Assembly: GCA_964352985.1 (NCBI GenBank)
Contig: CAYGUK010000017.1
Location: 1-48,963 of the forward strand
DNA from: CAYGUK01 sp964352985
GTDB lineage: Bacteria > Pseudomonadota > Gammaproteobacteria > JAHCLG01
Direction of reading: 5' to 3'
Length of the DNA stretch: 48,963 nucleotides
The notes under the pieces are model-generated. The model was not told where the DNA came from and made no database searches. It saw only the letters and a list, made by a program, of their open reading frames with translations. The translations under genes and the position numbers were made by a program. Below are positions 35,017 to 44,283 of this stretch, in pieces. Position 1 is the stretch's first letter, and every line of letters starts with the position of its first letter.

Positions 35017-38000
35017 ATGGCGCTAAGTTTAGATGGTGTTATATCCCAGTTACAAAAAGATAAAATCGTTGTGCAAAATACTAGTTTATCTTTGCAACTC
35101 ACGGCAATTAATCAAGCAGAAAATGCTCGCTTAAGAGTTGCTTTGATTACGATATTTATTACACAAATATTAACGATGACGGTGATTACGGAAGAAATCT
35201 TGAGTTTGCTTAATCACCTAAGAACTTCAACTCTCAGTTTGGTTGAAGAATGTGCAGGCGTCCCACCTAAAATTAAAAGTTTTTTAGAATCAGAACTCGT
35301 CTCTCAACCAGCCGTAAAACATATTATCGAACCCACTCTCACCGATGAAAATGGTTTTTTTTATTGGCAATTTGCAGAACCCACTCTGCCAGATGAGCAC
35401 GAGGTCAAAAGTAAACATGGGATAATTGCACATAAAACTGAAGATGTTCCTCCTAAGTTCGAAATGGCCGTTCTCCTTGGTAACTGTCACGATAACGGGA
35501 TCTTGAGTCTTCGTTTAATGAATATTTGTGGTTCTTTTGTTCTAACTAGAATAAAAGAGATTACAAATCGATCGATGCTCAGACATTTTGGTTTTCATCG
35601 AGATCATGTTGCTCATATGACCTCAGCCCTAACACAATGGGATCAATTAGAAATATCTATCACCATGAATATGGCGAAAAAGTTTCGTGCGTTAAGTCAA
35701 TTGGATTTAATGTTCGGCAATACTCATCCTCTAGAAGATCAAGAACAAATAATTGATAATGCCTTAAAAGATTTATTGGCCATTTACCCTTTAGGTGATG
35801 AGTTAGAAACATCAGGTTTGGGTGATCCTAAAAACATTTTAAATCGTGAAATCCGTGAGCGTGAATTTTTAACACAAAGACTAGCGGCTCTAAAAACAGC
35901 ATTAAATGCTATAAATGACAATTATGATGAAAAAATTCAACAGGCTAATAGTCTTCAACGTGAACATTTAATCGCACAGAAAAGACAAGCGATCTCATCA
36001 ACTCTTTATCATGCTCAACGTGAATTTTACACTCGTATGTTAAATAATTTTCAACGCAATCAAAGTTTAGTTAGTAGACATCAACATATTGGTGGGATTA
36101 TCGAAAATCCTGCTAATTCTTATGCGTTACAGGACATGTTTTATGCGATGCAAGAATATGTGCCACCTTATCAAACCACGGTATCACCTGATCAGTTACA
36201 TTTGGGTGTAGACGCGCATGCAGTTCACAGTGGCCAACATTTTCGACATCAAAAAAATGCCTTATTCACTGCACATTTAGCAGAAATTTACGAAACTTGT
36301 GACGGTTTACCGATTGATGGATTACGAACTCAAGGTGACTTAGTCGCACCATGTAGTCAACTCGATCATCGTCGAGGGGCAAAAGACGGTAAATTTCAAA
36401 AATTAAAGGACATGCGCCAACGTTATGATGGAGATAGAGTAAGAATTGAAGAAACTCGTGAGGCGGTTCGCGAAAAACGTAAAAAGGAAAAAGATAAAGA
36501 AAGTAGTGTCGAACTCGATAGTACTTCTCATTTATGGGCGAATTGGAGAGACAGTCAATATACAAGAGCGCAAAGACAAAAAAGAACACAAACATGTCTA
36601 GCGTGTGTTATGCCTAAGGAAAAAGAACAAAAGAAGAAAGGTGATAAAGCTGATAAAGCTGATGAAACACCATTATCATTGCACGACTCCTTATCCGTCG
36701 CACAATCTCAAGCAACAAAAAATACATTTGAATCACAAGAAGCACGAGCGATTGAGGCAATTGAATTGCATACTAAACAACATCAAGTAAGTCTTGGGGA
36801 TAAATCTTACTCCGTACGTTTAGCACAAGCAGTTGCTCAAGGTCATCTTAAAACCCCCGTTTTACCGCGTCCCACTTTACAAGTACAATCTTCTGATGCT
36901 CTGACCGCGGCCTTAAGTTTTGCTATAGCATTTATGCGATTTTTCGATCACCAAATGATGGCTAAAAGACCTTTAGTCTCTGCTGTAGCATTTTCTATCC
37001 CTTATCTTCAATTTAGTGCTGCGGCATTAGCAGGGGGCCATGGTATTTTGGCATTAATTGCTGAGAAGCTTGCAGCAATCGAAGCTAAAATTCTATTAGG
37101 AAAAGTTTCCGCACAATCCATTACAGGCACCATTAAAACTGTGGATGACGCTTTAATTTGGTTTACAGATGCAAAAGGTGCTTTTGAAGTGATGATTATT
37201 TGCGGTTTCACTGTATCGAAAGCGATTTACACCATAGCAGATGGTGTTTTTAATGGTTTAGATCCGAACGGGAAAGGGCAAAGTTTAATTCAAGAGTTAA
37301 CGAATAAACTCAGCAGCGGTGAAATTATTTCAAAGGGCGGGGTAGAATCCGCTACAGATATGGCAGCCGGTGTCGGAAAGTTTCTAGTTTGTGCTGCGCT
37401 TGCTGTGGCAATAGGGTTAGGCGCAGCTGTTACAAAAGCTTCTGCGGTCGAATTTTTTGATAATATCCCTGTCCATTTAATTACTCATCCTTCAGTGCAA
37501 ACAATAGGGGCAGTTAAAACCGCCGCCGTTGTTATTGGAAAATTAATGGGAGTTGATTATTACATTAAACAAGGCGTCTTAGTGGATCTAGATGGAAAAT
37601 TAATTGAAGATAAAAGCCCCTCGGCTGAGTTATTAAAATTTTTCATCCAATATGTTGAAGACAAGGAATACAGAAATACAATTAACCCTGAAACTGAAGA
37701 ATTTAAACAACTCAAAAGAGAATTTGAAAATTTACTCGTGGTAAATCCCCACTTAATGCGCTTTTTTGATCAAAATAAATTACAAGATGCAAACATCAAA
37801 GATGCCAAGGCAAAATGGTATAAAAGATTTGCAGTTTCAGTGGGTCAAACATTTTATTTTGTTGCTAATTTTGTTTTTCTTCCAAAATATTTTTATGACT
37901 GTTATCAATTTTATCAATGCCATAAACAAGGATTGGAAGTGCCACCGTTATTACGACAACGAGTCTTAGTTCCTTTGCAGTGGATTCAATTAACAGGATT

Positions 38001-38586
38001 ATTCTTATGGACTGCGGCCAAAGCAGTCGTCCATAGTTTTCTTGAAGTCTTGAGTCGTGTTCCAAATATTGTTGTTGGTGTCGTAGAAGCCTTTGCAATG
38101 GCTGTTTATACCGTAATTGGAGGTCTAATCCGTGCTGCTCAAGCATTAATTTCTGGTTTGAATTGGTTATGGAATAAAGTTAGTTGCAAAAAAGAGGCTG
38201 AAGTTGAGGTTGTGCAATCAATCCAGGAACATCAAGCTTTAGATGCTGATTCAGATTTCACGCAAGAACAAAGAGAACAACAAGTAATTGAACAACAATT
38301 AGAAGAAGAACGAGATTGGTTTTGGAAAGGATATCAGTGGATACATGAGTTGTTTGTGCCAGCACAAGTTGCAATTAGTGAAGTAAGATTAGGAGTAAAA
38401 CACGCTGTAACCAGTGCATTAACTTCCGGTAGAGATGTGACCATTCGTAAAACGCAAGAAGCATTGCAACAAGATAGAACTCATGTTGATGCTCCTATTG
38501 AAGATGATGCTCAACAAAAAGATGAAGATGATATTGCACCTGTAGTGTCCCCAAAATTAGGAAAGCGTCAAAGTGATTCTTCTTGA
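35017..38586 (+). CDS. 1189-aa multi-domain protein with coiled coil and several hydrophobic segments, effector candidate
   Basis: The longest gene in the window; no family recognised. The N-terminal 270 residues are of mixed character. A coiled coil follows (about 280-350, QREHLIAQKRQAISSTLYHA), then a strongly basic and acidic linker (about 470-570, with EKEQKKKGDKADKADE). Hydrophobic segments lie at about 624-690, 787-808, 938-963 and 988-1050. The tail is acidic and ends LGKRQSDSS. GAGG ahead of the ATG supports the start. Membrane segments plus coiled coil in a lone giant gene, next to an OTU-like gene, fit Dot/Icm effectors that act on host membranes; that is inference. Confidence 0.65.
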   Translation: MALSLDGVISQLQKDKIVVQNTSLSLQLTAINQAENARLRVALITIFITQILTMTVITEEILSLLNHLRTSTLSLVEECAGVPPKIKSFLESELVSQPAVKHIIEPTLTDENGFFYWQFAEPTLPDEHEVKSKHGIIAHKTEDVPPKFEMAVLLGNCHDNGILSLRLMNICGSFVLTRIKEITNRSMLRHFGFHRDHVAHMTSALTQWDQLEISITMNMAKKFRALSQLDLMFGNTHPLEDQEQIIDNALKDLLAIYPLGDELETSGLGDPKNILNREIREREFLTQRLAALKTALNAINDNYDEKIQQANSLQREHLIAQKRQAISSTLYHAQREFYTRMLNNFQRNQSLVSRHQHIGGIIENPANSYALQDMFYAMQEYVPPYQTTVSPDQLHLGVDAHAVHSGQHFRHQKNALFTAHLAEIYETCDGLPIDGLRTQGDLVAPCSQLDHRRGAKDGKFQKLKDMRQRYDGDRVRIEETREAVREKRKKEKDKESSVELDSTSHLWANWRDSQYTRAQRQKRTQTCLACVMPKEKEQKKKGDKADKADETPLSLHDSLSVAQSQATKNTFESQEARAIEAIELHTKQHQVSLGDKSYSVRLAQAVAQGHLKTPVLPRPTLQVQSSDALTAALSFAIAFMRFFDHQMMAKRPLVSAVAFSIPYLQFSAAALAGGHGILALIAEKLAAIEAKILLGKVSAQSITGTIKTVDDALIWFTDAKGAFEVMIICGFTVSKAIYTIADGVFNGLDPNGKGQSLIQELTNKLSSGEIISKGGVESATDMAAGVGKFLVCAALAVAIGLGAAVTKASAVEFFDNIPVHLITHPSVQTIGAVKTAAVVIGKLMGVDYYIKQGVLVDLDGKLIEDKSPSAELLKFFIQYVEDKEYRNTINPETEEFKQLKREFENLLVVNPHLMRFFDQNKLQDANIKDAKAKWYKRFAVSVGQTFYFVANFVFLPKYFYDCYQFYQCHKQGLEVPPLLRQRVLVPLQWIQLTGLFLWTAAKAVVHSFLEVLSRVPNIVVGVVEAFAMAVYTVIGGLIRAAQALISGLNWLWNKVSCKKEAEVEVVQSIQEHQALDADSDFTQEQREQQVIEQQLEEERDWFWKGYQWIHELFVPAQVAISEVRLGVKHAVTSALTSGRDVTIRKTQEALQQDRTHVDAPIEDDAQQKDEDDIAPVVSPKLGKRQSDSS

Positions 38587-38592
38587 TCAGAG

Positions 38593-39258
38593 TTACTTTA
38601 TTGCCGTTAAATTTTTCAGCCATTGCCCAATTGCATTGATTTCAGCAGGGCACACAGCATGATCCATCGGATATGTTTGCCAACTTGCGTGATAACCAAG
38701 TTGAGTAAGATACTGATAACTCATTTGGCCAAATTGCGGATTAACCATCATATCTTGTGAACCATGAGCAATGAAAATAGCCATTTCTTTATTGACAGAA
38801 TCTTTTGCGGCTGGAATTAAATGTGGTAAAGGTAAATAGCAAGATAAAGCAAGAATGCCAGCTAACGGTTTTTTATAACTCAGTCCAGTGTGTAGTGCCA
38901 TCGCCCCACCTTGTGAAAAACCGGCTAAAAAAATATTTTTGGAATTAATCCCTTTTGCTTCTTCTTGTTCAATTAATTCTATAATTAATTTTTCTGATGC
39001 TAAGACACCTGGTTCATCCACTCTCGCTGTTAAATCTAAACCCAAAATATCGTACCAAGCACGCATGACGTAACCATTGTTAATCGTGATAGGTCGGGTG
39101 GGTGCGTGAGGGAAAATAAAGCGAACCCCAGTTTCTTGTGTTAAACCCAGCTCAGGAACAATAGGTTCAAAATCATGACCATCCGCACCTAAACCATGTA
39201 ACCAAATTACACTGTGAGTAATATCTTGTGCTGTTTCGACGCTAATAAAATCTAACAA
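38593..39258 (-). CDS. Alpha/beta-hydrolase carboxylesterase (acyl-protein-thioesterase-like)
   Basis: A 221-residue serine esterase of the phospholipase/carboxylesterase family (Pseudomonas EstB, eukaryotic APT1 type). The triad is visible: S115 in GFSQGGAM, D169 in AHGSQDMMVN and H200 in YPMDHAVCPAEI. The oxyanion region is WLHGLGADGHDF (19-30). The enzyme hydrolyses short acyl esters or acyl-thioesters in the cytoplasm; no signal peptide is present. It converges tightly on the 1189-aa gene with 6 bases between stops. Confidence 0.92.
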   Translation of the reverse strand: MLDFISVETAQDITHSVIWLHGLGADGHDFEPIVPELGLTQETGVRFIFPHAPTRPITINNGYVMRAWYDILGLDLTARVDEPGVLASEKLIIELIEQEEAKGINSKNIFLAGFSQGGAMALHTGLSYKKPLAGILALSCYLPLPHLIPAAKDSVNKEMAIFIAHGSQDMMVNPQFGQMSYQYLTQLGYHASWQTYPMDHAVCPAEINAIGQWLKNLTAIK

Positions 39259-39320
39259 AGTCGCTTTCCTTTTTTGTTTACGTTAAACTAATCAACATTT
39301 TTATTATACGGAAAATCAGG

Positions 39321-39482
39321 ATGAAATTCATAGTTTTTATGTTATTAACCGCGTGTCTTCTTGCAGGTTGTGGCCAAGCAGGCCCTTTATATTTGCCAAG
39401 CAAAGAAAATATGAAAAAACATAAATACGATCAATTTATTCTTTATCATAATCCCAATACCGATAAAAAGAGTCAACAATAA
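39321..39482 (+). CDS. lptM: LptM (YifL-like) LPS-assembly lipoprotein
   Basis: A 53-residue lipoprotein. MKFIVFMLLTACLLAGCGQA gives a signal peptide and lipobox LAGC with the lipidated Cys at 17, followed by the family hallmark CGQAGPLYLP. LptM helps mature the LptD/E LPS translocon in the outer membrane. It precedes lysA, and its TAA overlaps the lysA ATG by one base (TAATG), the conserved lptM-lysA/dapF neighbourhood of gammaproteobacteria. CAGG just before the ATG may aid initiation. Confidence 0.88.
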   Translation: MKFIVFMLLTACLLAGCGQAGPLYLPSKENMKKHKYDQFILYHNPNTDKKSQQ

Positions 39483-40729
39483 TGGATCATTTCAATTATA
39501 TAAATGATCAACTCTTTGCAGAAGAAGTTGCCATCACTGATATTATTTCTGAGCATCACACGCCTTGTTATATTTATTCAAAAGCGACGATTACTCGTCA
39601 TATTACTGTTTTTCGTGAAGCATTAGGGCAGCAACCACATGAAATTTGTTATGCTGTTAAAGCAAATTCAAACTTAGCCATTTTAAACTTATTAGCAAAA
39701 TTAAATGTTGGTTTCGATATTGTTTCACAAGGTGAACTTGCTCGCGTATTACAGGCAGGAGGCAATGCCGATAAAATCGTTTTTTCAGGTGTCGGTAAAA
39801 CAGAAGATGAAATTGCCTTTGCCTTAAAAAATAAAATTCATTGTTTTAATGTCGAGTCCGAAGAAGAATTATTGCGAATTAAAACCATTGCAAATTATTT
39901 ACAATTACAAGCGCCCATCAGTTTACGCATTAATCCCGATGTCGATGCAAAAACACATCCGCATATTTCAACTGGTTTAAAAGAAAATAAATTTGGTATC
40001 GCTAAAGATAAAGCTATTGCTATTTATCAAAAAATTGCACCCGATAATACTTTCAAAATTTTAGGCCTCGCTTGCCATATTGGATCTCAAATCACAGAAT
40101 TAACACCTTTCGAAAAAACCATCGATCAGCTTATTAAGCTTTATCAACAATTAAATGCTGAAGGTATAAATTTATCTCACCTTGATGTTGGTGGTGGCTT
40201 GGGTGTGTGTTATCACAATGAATCACCACCAACACCTCATCAATATGTGTCGGCGATTGTTAACCGTTTACCGCATAAAAATATTAAACTTATGTTTGAA
40301 CCCGGTCGTGTCATCATGGCAAACGCAGGTATTTTTGTGTGCCAAGTGGAATATATTAAACAATCACCATTTAAAAGATTTGTTATTGTCGATGGTGCGA
40401 TGAATGATTTAATTCGTCCTGCCCTTTACAATGCCTGGCAACAAATTATTCCTGTCGTAAATGATCCTAACTTAACAGAAGAAACTGTCGATATCGTGGG
40501 CCCTGTTTGTGAAACCGCTGACTATTTAGGAAAAAATCGTCAACTCGCCGTTAAACAAGGCGACTTAATTGCGATAAAAGGCGCTGGCGCTTATGGTTTT
40601 TCGATGAGTTCAAATTATAATTCTAGACCAAGAGCTGCTGAAGTACTGGTGGATGGCAATAAATTTCATTTAATTCGTCAACGCGAAAATATTGCAGATT
40701 TATATGCTGGTGAAAAAATAGTTGATTAA
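39482..40729 (+). CDS. lysA: Diaminopimelate decarboxylase
   Basis: A 415-residue PLP enzyme (fold III) that makes lysine from meso-diaminopimelate. The PLP lysine is K60 in CYAVKANSN, the phosphate-binding HLDVGGGLGV is near 231-240, and the catalytic CETAD is in GPVCETADYLG. The C-terminal GAGAYGFSMSSNYNSRPR is intact. It is coupled to lptM by start-stop overlap. A fragment resembling its 3' end lies at 42548-42576. Confidence 0.97.
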   Translation: MDHFNYINDQLFAEEVAITDIISEHHTPCYIYSKATITRHITVFREALGQQPHEICYAVKANSNLAILNLLAKLNVGFDIVSQGELARVLQAGGNADKIVFSGVGKTEDEIAFALKNKIHCFNVESEEELLRIKTIANYLQLQAPISLRINPDVDAKTHPHISTGLKENKFGIAKDKAIAIYQKIAPDNTFKILGLACHIGSQITELTPFEKTIDQLIKLYQQLNAEGINLSHLDVGGGLGVCYHNESPPTPHQYVSAIVNRLPHKNIKLMFEPGRVIMANAGIFVCQVEYIKQSPFKRFVIVDGAMNDLIRPALYNAWQQIIPVVNDPNLTEETVDIVGPVCETADYLGKNRQLAVKQGDLIAIKGAGAYGFSMSSNYNSRPRAAEVLVDGNKFHLIRQRENIADLYAGEKIVD

Positions 40730-41217
40730 CAAAATAAATAAATTTTCACGCTAATACTGCAGATAACCCAATGGAAAGTGATTGACGTCTTGTTTCAGTT
40801 AAGTTTTCCTAAAGAAAATGATCTTCACATAATAAAAAAATTTGTCTATTAAATTTCCTATAATACGCCTGGGGGATTTCCTATAAATTTGCTTTTTCTG
40901 ATATATTTTTTTATTGCAATTTTCGACTCTGGTAGAGTTAATTCTTAATTTGCTAGATTTATACTTACTAACTCACCAACATCCTACATAATATTATTAT
41001 AAAACATCTCCCAAGAAAAACTGAAGTCGTCTAGTATGGCGTGCATTCTAAAATAATCTATTTTATTAAATAAATATAAAAAAGGTATAACTTTAATCAC
41101 TTGAGTTCTTTTTAGGAGATTCCATTAAAGTCTCTTTTTGAGAGTTAGTAAAAACCTACCCCTCATTTTTTATCTCTCTTTAAATAACTCTAAAATAACG
41201 TTAAATAGGAGCTGATC
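40730..41217. other. 488-base gene-free region between lysA and the 399-aa gene
   Basis: AT-rich and without a credible reading frame or RNA gene. It holds an 11-base direct repeat, ATTTCCTATAA, at 40853-40863 and 40876-40886; the first copy overlaps a TATAAT (40859-40864). The last bases contain TAGGAG, the ribosome binding site of the 399-aa gene. No clear terminator for lysA was found. The length suggests a regulatory leader or decayed gene, but nothing shows which. Confidence 0.4.
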
Positions 41218-42417
41218 ATGCACGCCATGAATAACGAAAAACCCATACAACAAGAAGATAAAGAAATTTCGCTAAGGAATGCCATCCATAAATTTATGTT
41301 ATCTCGAATAAACTATGCTATAAAGGGCCAAGCGATGGGTTACCAGATCGCAGGGTTACATGAATGCCTAGGATATGTAAAAGAAGTAAAAAGATCTATC
41401 GCTGATAACAAAGATGAAATCCCTTCACTAAAATGCCCAGATGCTTTAATGAACAATGAAAAATTTGTCACTTTATTTAAAAATACAAATGAAGCTTGCC
41501 AAGAGATGTTCGCACTAAAAAAAGACACTCCGGATATTAAGTGTACCTCGTTAGATAGTTTAGAACAAATATTTGAAAAAAAAGTTAATGAATTATTAGA
41601 GATGATAAAATCTGATGCAGAAAGCACAGAAAAACTCGAAGCTGAAACTTACGCTGACTTAGAAAAAGCATTTGATAAAACTCATCCAATCAAAATTGAC
41701 GATCTTGAAATTCCCATTTGTGAAGCTCTTTATCATGTTAGAGAGTCAAATGTCGATAGTAAAATATCTAATGACATTATTTCATGTATCTATAATATCT
41801 GGAAAGAAACTAAGAAAATACCTGATGATCAATTTAAATTCCTACCATTTATTGCTATAGGTATTCGACAACAATATCTCACTCAACTTTCGGGCGATAA
41901 CAAACCAACTTTAACAACAGTGAATATTATACGTGAAAGTCAGGAAGAAGGCGCAGAGGCTGAAATTGTTGGCGCCGAAGTCAAAGTGGAAAAATCTGTC
42001 GAGGCTGACGAAAAAGTTGAAAAAGATGAAGCTGAAATTGAGGCAGATGATGATGTTAATGATAACTCGGCAGAACAAAATAGTGAAAATAATTTAGCAA
42101 AAGAAGCCGATGCAGAAGCTGAAAATAAACGTCAAAAAGAACTTAGCAAAGAAGCGTTATTTGAACAACGCACATCAAAATTGCAATCCTTCACTTCCGA
42201 ATTTTTTAAGACTCAGCCTAAAGGTGCCAATGATGCTAAACAATGGCGAGTCCACAAGGCAGATAGCAATATTCTATTCACGCTAATGCAAACAAAAGAT
42301 AAAGCAACTGCGTTAGTTGCTTATTTAGCACAACAACAACTTTATGCTTATGCAGCAGATAAACCTATGAACAATGGGAAATATCCTGTATCAGTTAACT
42401 TTGCCAAGAAAATTTAA
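41218..42417 (+). CDS. Hypothetical 399-aa acidic protein, effector candidate
   Basis: An unrecognised soluble protein. Residues 1-235 are helical with several cysteines (HECLGYVKEVKRS, CPDALMNNEKF). Residues 240-315 form a very acidic low-complexity linker (KVEKSVEADEKVEKDEAEIE). The last 80 residues look like a small folded domain (KQWRVHKADSNILFTLMQ, ALVAYLAQQQLYAYAAD). AGGAG shortly before the ATG (41218, alternative 41227) supports expression, and a strong terminator follows at 42491. Acidic linkers of this kind occur in Dot/Icm effectors but also elsewhere. Confidence 0.65.
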   Translation: MHAMNNEKPIQQEDKEISLRNAIHKFMLSRINYAIKGQAMGYQIAGLHECLGYVKEVKRSIADNKDEIPSLKCPDALMNNEKFVTLFKNTNEACQEMFALKKDTPDIKCTSLDSLEQIFEKKVNELLEMIKSDAESTEKLEAETYADLEKAFDKTHPIKIDDLEIPICEALYHVRESNVDSKISNDIISCIYNIWKETKKIPDDQFKFLPFIAIGIRQQYLTQLSGDNKPTLTTVNIIRESQEEGAEAEIVGAEVKVEKSVEADEKVEKDEAEIEADDDVNDNSAEQNSENNLAKEADAEAENKRQKELSKEALFEQRTSKLQSFTSEFFKTQPKGANDAKQWRVHKADSNILFTLMQTKDKATALVAYLAQQQLYAYAADKPMNNGKYPVSVNFAKKI

Positions 42418-42490
42418 TTTCAAATTACCTTGACCAAACCGGCTGATTTTTAGGTAATATATCAAACCGTTATCAAAATTTTAATAAAAA

Positions 42491-42519
42491 TCCCCAAATC
42501 AAATCTTGGGGATTTTTTT
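42491..42519 (+). terminator. Rho-independent terminator of the 399-aa gene
   Basis: TCCCCAA (42491-42497) pairs perfectly with TTGGGGA (42506-42512) around an 8-base loop and is followed by seven Ts. It lies 74 bases after the stop codon. Confidence 0.88.
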
Positions 42520-42547
42520 CAATAAATCAAAAGACCGTGATTCGACT

Positions 42548-42592
42548 GGATTTTCTGTGAGTTCCAATTATAATTCACTCCCTAGACAACAT
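42548..42592 (+). pseudogene. Short remnant resembling the 3' end of lysA
   Basis: Translated from 42548 this gives GFSVSSNYNSLPRQHE, against GFSMSSNYNSRPRAAE in LysA encoded near 40597. At base level GAGTTCCAATTATAATTC differs from lysA at one position of 18. Similarity ends soon after and a stop follows. It looks like the last piece of a decayed decarboxylase gene, or a copied fragment of lysA. Confidence 0.5.
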
Positions 42593-42678
42593 GAGTATAA
42601 TATCTGTCGTTGCATCATTGCATAGAAAATTCTATGTTGGGGAAAAATTGTTAAATAAAAAACCTCATGGGGGAAATT

Positions 42679-43416
42679 GTGAATAGTTGTAGATTTTGTA
42701 TTGCTAGTATTTTTCTGTGTTTTTCTTTATCTAGTTTTGCCATTATATTACATAATCCGAAAGGTTTTAGTGGAGATGTTTCACTCGCGTTTAGTGCCAA
42801 CTCAGGGAATAGTGATAGCAAAAACATTAGTACCGGACTTAACTTAAAATACAAACCGAATGATACTTGGGTTAACAAACTTAGTCTGCAGGGACAAATT
42901 AATTCTGCGGATGGCCAACAAACTGCAAAAAAATATACGGTTAATGGTGAAACCAATTATTTTTTAAGTAAACGTAATTTTATTTACGGCACGATTTTTT
43001 CTCGCCAAGATAAATTTAGTCCATTCACTTATGAAGTCAATGAGTCAGTTGGATATGGTCGTCGAGTTTTTGAATGGCATAAAATGACTTTAGATGGCAA
43101 GATTGGTCCAGGTTTACGTCAAGCCAGAGCACGTGATACGGGTGAAAAAAATATAGAAAAAACCATTTATGGTTCGTTCGATTACGAATGGAAAATAACA
43201 GATGCCACCACCTTTACACAAAGTTTAACAGTCACAACAGGGCACCCTAACACTCATTTAGAATCAGTCAGTGCCGTTCATACTAAAATTATTGGTAATT
43301 TAGGGATGCAAGTTTCTTACACCATTGATCATGACTCTTATATTCCGCCTGGCAGTCTTTATACCAAGCGCACAGATACTACTACCAATATTGCTATTGT
43401 GTATAGCTTTACCTAA
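42679..43416 (+). CDS. DUF481 (YdiY-like) outer-membrane beta-barrel protein
   Basis: About 245 residues with a signal peptide (CIASIFLCFSLSSFAIILHN) and then alternating amphipathic strands ending in an aromatic residue (IAIVYSFT), as outer-membrane barrels do. The strands GFSGDVSLAFSANSGNSDSK and KNFIYGTIFSRQDKFS-like pattern match the DUF481 family, whose role is unclear (salt- or acid-induced in some species). The start may be ATG 42667 or GTG 42679; GGGGGA five bases before the GTG favours it. It lies 38 bases ahead of dapF. Confidence 0.8.
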   Translation: MNSCRFCIASIFLCFSLSSFAIILHNPKGFSGDVSLAFSANSGNSDSKNISTGLNLKYKPNDTWVNKLSLQGQINSADGQQTAKKYTVNGETNYFLSKRNFIYGTIFSRQDKFSPFTYEVNESVGYGRRVFEWHKMTLDGKIGPGLRQARARDTGEKNIEKTIYGSFDYEWKITDATTFTQSLTVTTGHPNTHLESVSAVHTKIIGNLGMQVSYTIDHDSYIPPGSLYTKRTDTTTNIAIVYSFT

Positions 43417-43453
43417 CGTTGAGTATCGCTTAATTTAGTGTAAAATCGCTAAG

Positions 43454-44275
43454 ATGAAAATTCAATTTACTAAAATGCATGGTCTCGGTAATGACTTTGT
43501 TGTAATTAACAATTTGTCATCACCACTCTCTTTTTCAACTCAGCAAATTCAATTTATTGCTGATAGGCATTTAGGTATTGGTTGTGATCAAATCTTAATT
43601 CTTGAATCACCGCAACTTTCTGATCACGATTTTTTTTACCGCATTTTCAATAGTGATGGCAGTGAAGTTGCTCAATGTGGCAATGGTGCGCGTTGTATTG
43701 GTCGTTATATCAAAGATCACCAATTAATTTCTAACAATGAAATTGTGTTAAAAACCCTTTTAGGAAAACTTGTCATCAATGTTAAAGATGACGATTTAAT
43801 CAGTGTTAATATGGGTAAACCCATTTTTGATCCTGAAAAAATTCCAGTTAATTTTGATAAGCAACAAAATAGTTATCAATTTATTATTAATGAGCAAGTC
43901 ATCGATGCTGTTATTTTGAGTATTGGTAATCCTCATTGTGTCATCTGTGTTAATGACATAGCCACTACGCCAGTAAAAGAATTAGGTCAAATCATTTCAA
44001 CCCATGAATTATTTCCTTTACAAGTAAATGTGGGCTTTATGCAAATTCTTAATCGTCAAGAAATTAAATTACGCGTATTCGAACGCGGTGCAGGTGAAAC
44101 AAAAGCGTGTGGTAGTGGCGCATGCGCAGCAGTTGTTGCAGGAATAAAATTAAATTTACTCGATAAAAACGTAACGACTCATTTATTGGGGGGTGATTTA
44201 AATATTGCTTGGCACGATAATATTATGATGTCAGGTCCAGCAGTCACTGTGTTTCAAGGTGAAATCAATCTATAG
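43454..44275 (+). CDS. dapF: Diaminopimelate epimerase
   Basis: A 273-residue cofactor-free epimerase converting LL- to meso-diaminopimelate for lysine and peptidoglycan. The two catalytic cysteines are C75 in AQCGNGARC and C219 in KACGSGACA, as in family members (73/217). FTKMHGLGNDF at the N-terminus is diagnostic. It is separated from lysA by about 2.7 kb of accessory DNA that includes a lysA-like fragment, suggesting an insertion into a former lysA-dapF neighbourhood. Eight bases separate it from the deaminase gene. Confidence 0.97.
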   Translation: MKIQFTKMHGLGNDFVVINNLSSPLSFSTQQIQFIADRHLGIGCDQILILESPQLSDHDFFYRIFNSDGSEVAQCGNGARCIGRYIKDHQLISNNEIVLKTLLGKLVINVKDDDLISVNMGKPIFDPEKIPVNFDKQQNSYQFIINEQVIDAVILSIGNPHCVICVNDIATTPVKELGQIISTHELFPLQVNVGFMQILNRQEIKLRVFERGAGETKACGSGACAAVVAGIKLNLLDKNVTTHLLGGDLNIAWHDNIMMSGPAVTVFQGEINL

Positions 44276-44283
44276 AGGTAACT

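Noticed and set aside
36266..36595. 109-aa minus-strand frame inside the 1189-aa gene
   Set aside because: It is antisense to the charged linker, giving a Phe/Leu-rich shadow with no start signals.
42540..42660. Start of a new gene near the lysA-like fragment
   Set aside because: The frame closes within about 20 codons and no ribosome binding site precedes it.
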